A DNA stretch of 64,000 nt from Phycisphaerales bacterium (lineage in GTDB: Bacteria; Planctomycetota; Phycisphaerae; Sedimentisphaerales; Anaerobacaceae), in assembly GCA_030602885.1 (NCBI GenBank), contig JAUVYV010000010.1, forward strand, positions 24,338 through 88,337. Reading direction: 5' to 3'. The position numbers and the translations under genes were made by a program. Position 1 is the stretch's first letter. Each line of letters starts with the position of its first letter. Below are positions 17,579 through 25,193 of the stretch, one piece after another. The notes under the pieces are model-generated. The model made no database searches, was not told where the DNA came from, and was given only the letters and a program-made list of their open reading frames with translations.

Positions 17579-19219
17579 ATGCGTGTGGGACTGGGGCAAT
17601 TCAACGCTATAGTTGGTGACCTGGCGGGTAATGCCGAGAGGATGCGGGGCATCTACAAGCAGGCGATTGGAGCGGGGGTGAATTTGCTTGTCTTTCCGGA
17701 ATTAGCTGTATGCGGCTATCCGCCGGAAGACTTGCTTCTTAAAAGGCACTTTCTGGAAGAGAATCGCTCAACCGTCAAGAAACTCGCTGGCGACTGTGCC
17801 GAGACAACCGTTATTGTCGGTTTTGCCGACCGGTATCGGGCCGAGGCATACAATTGTGCAGCTGTGCTGGAGGGTGGGAAGATACGCGATGTTTACCGCA
17901 AATCGCGTCTGCCGAACTACGGTGTTTTTGATGAGCAGCGGTACTTCGAGCCGGGTACGGAACCGCTGGTGATCCGCTCTGAGGGCATCGGTATTGCGGT
18001 GACCATTTGTATGGATATCTGGGACAGTAAATGGCTGGGCAGGTTTCTCAAAGGGTCAGGTGAGATCGATATGGTACTGAATATCTCTGCGTCGCCATTT
18101 CATTTAGGCAAGATTGAAAGAAGACGCGCAATGATAGGCGAGTGTGCGAGGGAATTCGATAGTCCTGTGTGCTACTGCAATCTCGCAGGCGGGCAGGACG
18201 AGCTGGTTTTCGACGGACGCAGCATGTTTGCCGACGCGAGCGGCGAGATCGTCGCAACGGCTAAGGCGTTTGAAGAGGATTTGTTGATTGCTGACATTGG
18301 GGTAGAGGGTGACAGCGTGCAGATTGAGCCGGTCGGCGAGACGGCCTCGCAGCCGGCTGGTGTGCTCGATGAGGTCTATAGAGCGTTGCTTCTTGGCACG
18401 AGGGACTACGTGCGGAAGAACGGCTTTGAGAAGGTTTTATTGGGTCTTAGCGGCGGCATAGATTCTTCGGTGGTCGCCGCCATAGCAACTGCGTCTTTGG
18501 GTGCTGAAAACGTTGTCGGGATTACGATGCCGTCGGAGTTCAACGCTCCGGAGACGATATCGGATGCGGGCAGACTGGCGAAGAGTCTTGGTATCGAATT
18601 TTTGACGGTCCCGATTGGGCCGATACTCGAGCGGTTCAATGATTCGCTGATGGAGGTTGACGGGTGGGACAGCAAGGGAATCGCCTATGAGAATCTTCAG
18701 GCGAGGATACGAGGGACAATCCTGATGTCGCTGAGCAATCAACTCGGGGCCCTTGTATTGACGACGGGCAATAAGAGCGAGATAGCGGTCGGCTACACGA
18801 CGCTTTACGGTGATACTGCAGGCGGCTTTGCGGTGATAACGGACGTGTTCAAGACGATGGTTTACGGGCTTGCGGAATACATTAACGAGATAAACGCCCG
18901 CGAAGTCATACCGCGTGACGTAATCAATAGAGCGCCGAGCGCGGAGCTACGGCCGGATCAGAAAGACAGTGACTCGCTGCCGGATTATGATTTGCTCGAT
19001 GAGATACTGAAAGGTTATGTGGAGGAGGACAAGTCCGCCCAGGAGCTGATCGAAGCGGGTCTGCCGAAGGAGGTGGTTCGCAGAGTTATTCGTATGGTTG
19101 ACCGGAACGAGTACAAGAGGAGGCAGTCGCCGCCTGGGGTGAAAATCACGCCGAAGGCGTTCGGCAGAGACAGGCGGCTGCCCATAACAAATCGCTACAA
19201 CCCCTGGGCCGGCGGGTGA
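17579..19219 (+). CDS. nadE: Glutamine-dependent NAD+ synthetase
   Basis: NadE amidates nicotinic acid adenine dinucleotide to NAD+ with ammonia released from glutamine. The N-terminal nitrilase-fold amidase (1-270) has the Glu-Lys-Cys triad at about Glu41 (FPELAVCGYPPED), Lys108 (YRKSRLPNYGVFDE) and Cys145 (VTICMDIW). The C-terminal synthetase domain has the PP-loop GLSGGIDSSVVAAI near 287-300, TGNKSEIAVGYTTLYGD and the C-terminal RRQSPPGVKITPKAFGRDRR. The 546 residues are complete. TTTCTTTCG precedes the ATG with only a weak ribosome-binding site (GGAGAG, 13 bases away). It converges with the oxidoreductase gene. Confidence 0.96.
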   Translation: MRVGLGQFNAIVGDLAGNAERMRGIYKQAIGAGVNLLVFPELAVCGYPPEDLLLKRHFLEENRSTVKKLAGDCAETTVIVGFADRYRAEAYNCAAVLEGGKIRDVYRKSRLPNYGVFDEQRYFEPGTEPLVIRSEGIGIAVTICMDIWDSKWLGRFLKGSGEIDMVLNISASPFHLGKIERRRAMIGECAREFDSPVCYCNLAGGQDELVFDGRSMFADASGEIVATAKAFEEDLLIADIGVEGDSVQIEPVGETASQPAGVLDEVYRALLLGTRDYVRKNGFEKVLLGLSGGIDSSVVAAIATASLGAENVVGITMPSEFNAPETISDAGRLAKSLGIEFLTVPIGPILERFNDSLMEVDGWDSKGIAYENLQARIRGTILMSLSNQLGALVLTTGNKSEIAVGYTTLYGDTAGGFAVITDVFKTMVYGLAEYINEINAREVIPRDVINRAPSAELRPDQKDSDSLPDYDLLDEILKGYVEEDKSAQELIEAGLPKEVVRRVIRMVDRNEYKRRQSPPGVKITPKAFGRDRRLPITNRYNPWAGG

Positions 19220-19235
19220 TGACTACTCTCGTGCC

Positions 19236-19982
19236 TCACTGCGATTTCTGCATTCCGGCCCCTGATTTCGTCTGATTTTGCTTCAGGTCTTCCGACGTTG
19301 TTGCCATCCGCTCGGCCGGATAGCCTACAGGAATAACATAAAACGGCTCAATATCCTTAGGCAGTTTGCAGATTTTTGCGACACTTCTAACATCAAAGCC
19401 GCCGATTGTCACCGAGGCCAGCTCGAGGCCGACCGCCTGCAACTGTATATTCTGTGCGATGTGTCCCACCTCGAGCAATGTGTAAGTTCTCGACTTGTTG
19501 CCAAACTTGCTTCGCAACTTTCGGACCGAGCCGGCAACAATAATATCACAGCCGGCATTTACGATTGCCGGTTGCTTAGACGCCGCTGCCGAGAGTTTCG
19601 CTCGTATATCCCCATTGATGACTTGTTCCAGCAGGTGCTCCTGAGGTTTATAGACGAACAGGCCGTCCTGAGTGGCGAAGTATAGAGTTATTGGATAGGT
19701 TGCACCGGCGGACGGGGCGGTTCTCAGTCCTTTTTGTTTTTCCGTTATGCCCTGGCCTGCCCAGGCTAATTGGCCAAGCTGGGTGAAGTCAAGCGGGCGT
19801 TTGCTGAACTCGCGAATGCTTCGGCGCCTGCTGAGGACCTCCTCGAAGCTAAGCCGCCCGGCGAGCTGCGGCTGGGGCAACTGAATAATCTTAACCTTCG
19901 AGTCCCGAGACCTCTTCAGCCCGGAGCAGAACAGTCCAACCAGTACCATAATGACGACCACGAATATCCTGTGATGTTTCAT
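19236..19982 (-). CDS. Membrane-anchored SagB-type nitroreductase-family oxidoreductase
   Basis: The protein has the FMN-dependent nitroreductase fold in its SagB/ThcOx form: RRRSIREFSKRPLDFTQLGQLAWAGQGI near 51-78, TAPSAGATYPITLYFA, and the late helix LLEVGHIAQNIQLQAVGLEL. Characterised SagB relatives oxidise azolines in thiazole/oxazole-modified peptides, but no YcaO, precursor peptide or SagC-like gene is seen here, so that role is not implied. Residues 1-24 are a hydrophobic export signal or anchor; the Cys at the end of it lacks a good lipobox. An exported location is unusual for an FMN enzyme. Substrate unknown. Confidence 0.85.
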   Translation of the reverse strand: MKHHRIFVVVIMVLVGLFCSGLKRSRDSKVKIIQLPQPQLAGRLSFEEVLSRRRSIREFSKRPLDFTQLGQLAWAGQGITEKQKGLRTAPSAGATYPITLYFATQDGLFVYKPQEHLLEQVINGDIRAKLSAAASKQPAIVNAGCDIIVAGSVRKLRSKFGNKSRTYTLLEVGHIAQNIQLQAVGLELASVTIGGFDVRSVAKICKLPKDIEPFYVIPVGYPAERMATTSEDLKQNQTKSGAGMQKSQ

Positions 19983-20028
19983 TTTTGCTGTCCTCCAAAT
20001 CGAGCCGCGGTAGAATTGTTTTGCCCGC

Positions 20029-20376
20029 TTAGTCTTGTGCCTGCTCTATGGCTGTTATAACCCCTTTTCTTGCGTGTCTGTAAATCAGGTGCAGATTACG
20101 GATGTATATCACCGTATTCAATGAGAACCCCAGCATGAAGATGGGATTTTTAATATGGATCGAATAGCTGAGCAAAATCGCGCTTCCGAGAAGTGATATC
20201 CACCAGAACGCCGTGGGGACGTGCGACTTCTTTTTGTACTCGCTTACTATCCACTGCAGGACGAATCTGCAGCCGAATATTACCTGCCCCACCAGGGCCA
20301 AGCCGGCCCAAAACGGGTCGCCGACAATCTGTTCGGCGATTGCGCTCTTGAAAAAGCTGATTATCGAATCCAACAT
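20029..20376 (-). CDS. LAB_N domain membrane protein
   Basis: The 115-residue protein has three or four helices and the LAB_N pattern (lipid-A-disaccharide synthase N-terminal domain): FGCRFVLQWIVSEYKKKSHVPTAFWWISLLGSA, then LGFSLNTVIYIRNLHLIYR. In some bacteria this module is fused to LpxB; free-standing copies are found beside glycosyltransferase or lipid-modification genes. The fold resembles PQ-loop/SWEET-like small transporters. No lipid A gene is adjacent, so its substrate is open. It is divergent from the VanZ gene. Confidence 0.85.
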   Translation of the reverse strand: MLDSIISFFKSAIAEQIVGDPFWAGLALVGQVIFGCRFVLQWIVSEYKKKSHVPTAFWWISLLGSAILLSYSIHIKNPIFMLGFSLNTVIYIRNLHLIYRHARKGVITAIEQAQD

Positions 20377-20520
20377 AGCTTTTCTCCAAATCTGGTTTAC
20401 CGACGGTTACATCATAAAGCAAACTCTGGTAAAATCAAAGCACAGGGCGGGCAAATTGACGTTTTGCTGTCCTGGCGGGTTTGCGAAAAGCCGGCTTATT
20501 TGCGTGTTGGGACGGTTTGA

Positions 20521-21264
20521 ATGGCACTATCGCTTAGGCAAAAGATAACAGCCGCATTGTTGGTTATTTACTGGATAACCCTGTTTTTTCTTGCGCACAG
20601 GCCGATACCGCAGTGGGTTTACGACGCCCACGTGTCCGACAAGAGTATTCATTTTATAGCGTATTTGCTCCTGGTTTTTCTTTTGTGGTTTTCGGTAAGA
20701 GCTGATGCGAAGGTCAACTGGCGAAAAGGCATGGTTTGGCGGGTCGTTTTTGTGATGGCTGTCTATAGTGCGGTTGATGAGGTGACGCAGGGCTATGTGG
20801 GGCGTCAGTGCGACTTCGCAGATTTTCTTGCCAACATTGCGGGTGTTCTTGCAGGATTGATTTTATTTACTTTTCTGAGCTTCTGGCCCGGTCTGCTTGC
20901 GGTGATGTCGGCTACCATCTTCGGTGTGACGAATCTGGCAAAGGCAAACGTATCCGAGCTGATGCCGGTCTCAAACACCGTATTTCACATTGTTGCCTAC
21001 GCGGGCCTGACAGTCGTGTGGCTCAGAGTGATGAAGCTGCCTGTGCCGCTGGCCTGGCGTAGTGTCAGATGGCTTGCTGTTGCAGTGGGTGTCCCGACAG
21101 CGTTCCTGCTTTTTGTCAAGGCCTCTTCGGTTGCCTTGGGCAGGTATTGCCAGTGGGATGATGTGGTGGTTTCTGTTGCGGCCATCGCAGCCGTCGTTGT
21201 TGCGGAGCAGTTAAGGGGGCTGATGCGGCGTGCAAATGCTTCGGCAAAACAAACGCGCCGATAG
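20521..21264 (+). CDS. VanZ family membrane protein
   Basis: The 247-residue polytopic protein has about six to seven helices. The N-terminal half carries the VanZ pattern: a first helix followed by HRPIPQW, DKSIHFIAYLLLVFLLW, and AVDEVTQGYVGRQCDFADFLANIAGVLAG. This E-x-x-Q...D-x-x-D-x-x-x-N-x-x-G series is the conserved family core. The C-terminal half weakly repeats the same layout (NTVFHIVAYAGLTVVWLR). The biochemical role of VanZ proteins is not settled; vanZ confers low-level teicoplanin resistance in enterococci. It overlaps no neighbour and converges on the TIGR03790 gene. Confidence 0.85.
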   Translation: MALSLRQKITAALLVIYWITLFFLAHRPIPQWVYDAHVSDKSIHFIAYLLLVFLLWFSVRADAKVNWRKGMVWRVVFVMAVYSAVDEVTQGYVGRQCDFADFLANIAGVLAGLILFTFLSFWPGLLAVMSATIFGVTNLAKANVSELMPVSNTVFHIVAYAGLTVVWLRVMKLPVPLAWRSVRWLAVAVGVPTAFLLFVKASSVALGRYCQWDDVVVSVAAIAAVVVAEQLRGLMRRANASAKQTRR

Positions 21265-21273
21265 TGTTCAATA

Positions 21274-22521
21274 TCAAGGGGATGGCTTTTTGAAGGGCGT
21301 GTAAAGCGGGTCGCCAATCAGGACAAGCTGCCAGGAGTTGAAGGGTTTTGTCCTGTAGTATGCCTCGACGAGACATTCGCCCTCGAACAGCTCGAGGAAG
21401 AAATCTTTCGGCTTTGGGAAGGAGTGAAGGTAGGGCTCTGCGACGGCGCCGAGCGTGGCGGTGATTCCGCCGGCGAGCATGGCCGGGCACCACTGCCGGC
21501 TGTTCGGGTCGCGCAGGTCAACCGCCTCCAGACTGGCGATATGATACCCAACGGCACCATCGACAAAGTCGAATGCGTCGATGTAGCTTTTCAAGCTGTA
21601 CCAGCCGCAATAAATAGCCGCCCGGGGACAAGAGTCCGGCCCGAAGAGCTCGGCTGTTCGCTCTTCCTTGACGGCCAGTTGTGTGCGGAATTTTACAAGA
21701 ACCGCTAAATCTCTTAGCGACTGGTCGAAGTTCCCGAAGGATCGCGGCTCGTTGTCATCCGCAATGCCGCGCGAGTCGATGCAGGCGACGCCCTGCAAGC
21801 CCGTCTGCTCGGCGGCTATCGATTTATCAATCAGCGACCTGGCTATTTGAGCGTTTGGCCCGTCGAGGCGACAAACCATAAGTGTTTTTATATCGAGATA
21901 CCGCACGGTCTTTTTGAGCCGGTTTGGCCGCCAGCGATACAATTCGTATGGCCCGAACAGGACCATCGACAACTCGCTGTCCACGCAGGCATCTGTTTCT
22001 TTGCCGTTTATGCGGTCGATGTCGGCCTGTAGTCGCGAGACTACGAGCTTGACCTGCCTTTCCTGCTCTTCATTGGGCTTGCGGATGTCGAGAGTTTTGT
22101 TCTGCTGTATCTGCTCAAGGTCGTTCTGCTGCTGCTGGAGCTGCCGGCGGAGTTTTTGCAGACGCTGCTCCTGCCCGGTCAAGGGGTCCCTTGGTCCTAC
22201 CCTGTAAGGCAGGCCATAAACAGTCAGCAGGCATCTAATCCTGCCCGAGAATTCCGGACGTGAGAGTTTTTTGCGAATCGGCCCTGCAAGCCGCCTGTCG
22301 TAGTCGTCCCTGCTGATACTATCACTGAGCGTTGTCCCCAGGGCCAGTGCGAGTACATTTTCTTTCGGGACATTTCGTTTTGAACGGTAATATGCGGCGA
22401 TATTCATTGAGGACTCTATGTCCTTGTTGGCTATCAGAAGGATTTCCTCCGGCTCCAGTGCAAAGCCCGCTTTGCAGCACAGCAGGAGAATCATACTCAA
22501 GATTGTTGTTCTATGTGTCAT
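21274..22521 (-). CDS. TIGR03790 family secreted protein with coiled-coil insert
   Basis: The 415-residue protein has a signal peptide (1-21, ending CKAGFA). It matches the TIGR03790 family found in planctomycetes, verrucomicrobia and others: LIANKDIESSMNIAAYYRSKRNVP near 29-52, LLTVYGLPYRVG, and the late WCPAMLAGGITATLGAVAEPYLH and LVEAYYRTKPFNSWQLVLIGDPLYTPF. The caspase/gingipain-like late block suggests a peptidase-like fold, but I cannot see a certain catalytic pair. Residues 114-172 are a Gln-rich heptad-like coiled coil (QKLRRQLQQQQNDLEQIQQN) inserted after the GLPYRVG strand, not part of the common core. Function unknown. Confidence 0.85.
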   Translation of the reverse strand: MTHRTTILSMILLLCCKAGFALEPEEILLIANKDIESSMNIAAYYRSKRNVPKENVLALALGTTLSDSISRDDYDRRLAGPIRKKLSRPEFSGRIRCLLTVYGLPYRVGPRDPLTGQEQRLQKLRRQLQQQQNDLEQIQQNKTLDIRKPNEEQERQVKLVVSRLQADIDRINGKETDACVDSELSMVLFGPYELYRWRPNRLKKTVRYLDIKTLMVCRLDGPNAQIARSLIDKSIAAEQTGLQGVACIDSRGIADDNEPRSFGNFDQSLRDLAVLVKFRTQLAVKEERTAELFGPDSCPRAAIYCGWYSLKSYIDAFDFVDGAVGYHIASLEAVDLRDPNSRQWCPAMLAGGITATLGAVAEPYLHSFPKPKDFFLELFEGECLVEAYYRTKPFNSWQLVLIGDPLYTPFKKPSP

Positions 22522-22615
22522 TTCTCAACGAGCATACGTTATGTCGTAAAATAAGCTGCAACGGGGTATATCGGAAGGAATAAAGAAGATATGAGCCGGT
22601 CTGAAAGCCGCCATA

Positions 22616-23752
22616 TTATTCGGGCCCATACGACCTGTAGGGCTGTTCGACGGGATACTCTCGAATCATCTCCTCATAATCGTCGAGCCAGCAGGCGCCG
22701 GGATTGCTCTTGAAGACGAGCAGCCGTCCGCTGTCCGCATCTGCGGCTGCACGATGGTACCTGAAATAGATTGCGTCCCGTGCCTTGCCGATTACTTCTA
22801 TTTTTCCTGTCGAGTGTGACATTACAAAGTGTGCCCGCTTTGCAAGTCCGGAAACGAGCGATTTTGCTTTTTCTATTATCTCGTATCCTTCTTCGATGGG
22901 CACTGTGTACGGCTTGTTGCCCAGGGCAGGGCGACACTGAAAGATATAGTAAGGGGCGGCGCCTATGAATGAAAGCTTTGCGAGCAGATCGGCCAGTACC
23001 TCGGGATTATCATTGACGCCTCTTATGAGGGGAGTCTGATTGGCCGTTATCGCGCCGGCACGCTGGAGCGTGTGAACCGCCTCGACCGCCAAATCCGTAA
23101 GCTCACGAGGATGGACGAAGTGTGTCATCACGTAGATTTTCTTATCGGCCGTGCTGTATTCTTCTATCATTTTTGCCAAGGCAGGGTCCTCGACAATACG
23201 ACCCGGATTGAATGCCGGCACCTTTGTTCCAATCCGGATTATCCGGATGTGGTCGATCTCTCTGAGCCGGCGAATAATATTTTCCAGTTTCGAGGTCGCA
23301 AGTATGAGCGGGTCGCCGCCGGTCAGCAGCGCATTGGTTATCTCGCTGTGCTGTTTTATGTAATCGAGGGCGGCGGGCAGGTCACGCACATACTCCCTTT
23401 GCCGGTCTATAAAGACGCGCTTGCGGAAGCAGTATCTGCAGATACCGTCACAGACGTTGCTTACCATGAGTAGAACTGTGGAATTGTACTTGTGCTCGAC
23501 TCCGGGCATCACCGTGTAAGTCTTCTCGTCCGAAGGGTCGAGCCGGCCCCACTCATCAAGCTCCCGGGCATTGGGTACTATAATCCGTCTTATCGGGTCA
23601 TTCGGGTCGTCCCAGTTGATAAGTGACAGATAATACTCGTTGACGCGAAACGCAAATACATCGGTCACTTTCGCCAGGGTCTGCCGTTCGGACTCGCTCA
23701 GTTGCTCCAACTGTTCTATCTGCGTTATGTATTTAGTCGTTTTGCTTGACAT
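22616..23752 (-). CDS. KamA-family radical SAM protein (lysine 2,3-aminomutase-like)
   Basis: This is a radical SAM enzyme of the lysine aminomutase family. The 4Fe-4S motif is CDGICRYC with Cys101, Cys105 and Cys108, preceded by the family's Y-N-S-T-V-L-L-M-V-S-N-V strand. NALLTGGDPLILATSKLE and RIGTKVPAFNPGRI follow. A candidate PLP lysine is Lys317 in SHSTGKIEV, aligned by position with the PGGGGK lysine of lysine 2,3-aminomutase. At 378 residues it is shorter than classical KamA. It could make beta-lysine or act as an EpmB-like or still unassigned aminomutase; no efp or epmA gene is next to it. It diverges from the WecA-like gene. Confidence 0.85.
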   Translation of the reverse strand: MSSKTTKYITQIEQLEQLSESERQTLAKVTDVFAFRVNEYYLSLINWDDPNDPIRRIIVPNARELDEWGRLDPSDEKTYTVMPGVEHKYNSTVLLMVSNVCDGICRYCFRKRVFIDRQREYVRDLPAALDYIKQHSEITNALLTGGDPLILATSKLENIIRRLREIDHIRIIRIGTKVPAFNPGRIVEDPALAKMIEEYSTADKKIYVMTHFVHPRELTDLAVEAVHTLQRAGAITANQTPLIRGVNDNPEVLADLLAKLSFIGAAPYYIFQCRPALGNKPYTVPIEEGYEIIEKAKSLVSGLAKRAHFVMSHSTGKIEVIGKARDAIYFRYHRAAADADSGRLLVFKSNPGACWLDDYEEMIREYPVEQPYRSYGPE

Positions 23753-23979
23753 TTTTTCGTCCTAAAGGGCTTCGTGCCGAACCTGCAGTCTCGCCCATTA
23801 ACTATCCGCTGCTCCTGCGGTTATTATAGCAGCGCTGCGGGTATTTGTTAAGGGTGGTCTGTAAAAAGCGAGTGAGTGCGATTTTCTTTTGGCTGGACTT
23901 GCTTCTCGATGGCCGCTAAAATCCTCTACAATAAGGAGTTGAACTGGTTCTCAGTTATAGTTATGGGCGATGATTCAAT

Positions 23980-25137
23980 ATGTTCAATGAGTTTCTCGGC
24001 CCCGAAAGACCACTCAGTTGGGCATTAAAGTTTTGGCCCGTTCCGGTCATATCTTTCGCCTGTGCCCTGATTGCGACGTGGTTATGCAGAAAAGTTGCCC
24101 TCAAGTTCGGCATTGTTGATAAGCCCGATGATACCGTAAAGACACATAAGGAGCCTGTCGCATATCTTGGGGGTATCGGTATTCTGGCAGGTCTTACCTT
24201 TGGAATCCTTGCCGGCTTGTATATCCTCAGGGATCAGCAAATCCCCGCTGAGACGATGAAACGGCTCTTCGGGATCCTGGCCGGCGCGGCAATTGCATGT
24301 CTTGTCGGGCTGCTCGATGACATCTTCGACATCAGCCCCGGCAAGAAAGTTCTCGGGCAGACGGCGGCGGCTCTGGTTTTAATTGTGACAGGAACAACGC
24401 CGGCTTTGCGTCATCTCACTACCCCCTTCGGCTGGGATATGCCGTACAACATCGAACTGGTACTCGGCGCAGCGGTTGTTATCTTCTTCGTTCTCGGTGC
24501 GTCCAACTCTCTGAACCTGCTCGACGGTCTCGACGGCCTTTGCGCAGGCGTCACAGCCATAATCACACTCGCCATGCTGCTGCTGGCGATAATTTTAGGG
24601 ACATGGCAGGCCAATGCCGCGGGCGATCCCGTGCTGATTATCCTGCCGTTTGCGCTGCTCGCTGCCGTGTGTGGTTTTCTGCCGTTCAATTATCACCCTG
24701 CGAAGATTTTCATGGGTGACGCTGGCAGCCTGCTGCTGGGATTGAATATAGCCGCTATAATGATACTTTTCTCGCAAGGCGGCCCGCAGTGGTGGCTTGC
24801 GTCTGTTTTCATCTTCGCCTTTCCAATCATGGATACTTCCGTTGCTGTGACAAGGCGGCTTATCAACAAAAGGCCCATCTTCGTATCGGACCGCGGTCAC
24901 ATCTACGATCAGCTTATGGACCGAGGAATGTCACTAAGAAAAACGATTCACTACAGCTACGCCTTGACGGCTTTGTATGCCTTTTTCGGCCTTGTAATCA
25001 GTCGGCTAAATGCACCTGCTGCAGGGGTTGTCTGTGTTGCAGTAGTGATTGTGTCGGCTTTTGTGGCCTGGAGGAAGGGATACCTGAAGATGCAGGGTCT
25101 TCGCGGGATGGCGCCTAAAAGCGATGAGCGGGGCTGA
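23980..25137 (+). CDS. Undecaprenyl-phosphate GlcNAc-1-phosphate transferase (WecA/TagO-like)
   Basis: This membrane enzyme of the MraY/WecA superfamily moves a HexNAc-1-phosphate from UDP-sugar to undecaprenyl phosphate, starting a surface glycan. About ten to eleven helices are visible. The signature residues are DKPDDTVKTHKEPVAYLGG near residue 45, LLDDIFDISPGKK near 110, the SNSLNLLDGLDGLCAG loop near 174, and FMGDAGSLLLG near 246, followed by the cytoplasmic loop with RRLINKRPIFVSDRGHIYDQ (a His-x-His-like site reduced to one His). Length 385 fits. It stands on the opposite strand to the glycan operon and converges on its last gene. Confidence 0.92.
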   Translation: MFNEFLGPERPLSWALKFWPVPVISFACALIATWLCRKVALKFGIVDKPDDTVKTHKEPVAYLGGIGILAGLTFGILAGLYILRDQQIPAETMKRLFGILAGAAIACLVGLLDDIFDISPGKKVLGQTAAALVLIVTGTTPALRHLTTPFGWDMPYNIELVLGAAVVIFFVLGASNSLNLLDGLDGLCAGVTAIITLAMLLLAIILGTWQANAAGDPVLIILPFALLAAVCGFLPFNYHPAKIFMGDAGSLLLGLNIAAIMILFSQGGPQWWLASVFIFAFPIMDTSVAVTRRLINKRPIFVSDRGHIYDQLMDRGMSLRKTIHYSYALTALYAFFGLVISRLNAPAAGVVCVAVVIVSAFVAWRKGYLKMQGLRGMAPKSDERG

Positions 25138-25193
25138 GGTGGTCGGCGGTAATTGTACAAACAACGGCTGTTTATCCAGTTGGGTCGCATGTG

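Noticed and set aside
19236..19982. Thiazole/oxazole-modified peptide cluster around the SagB-type gene
   Set aside because: No YcaO cyclodehydratase, precursor peptide or other partner gene is visible on either side.
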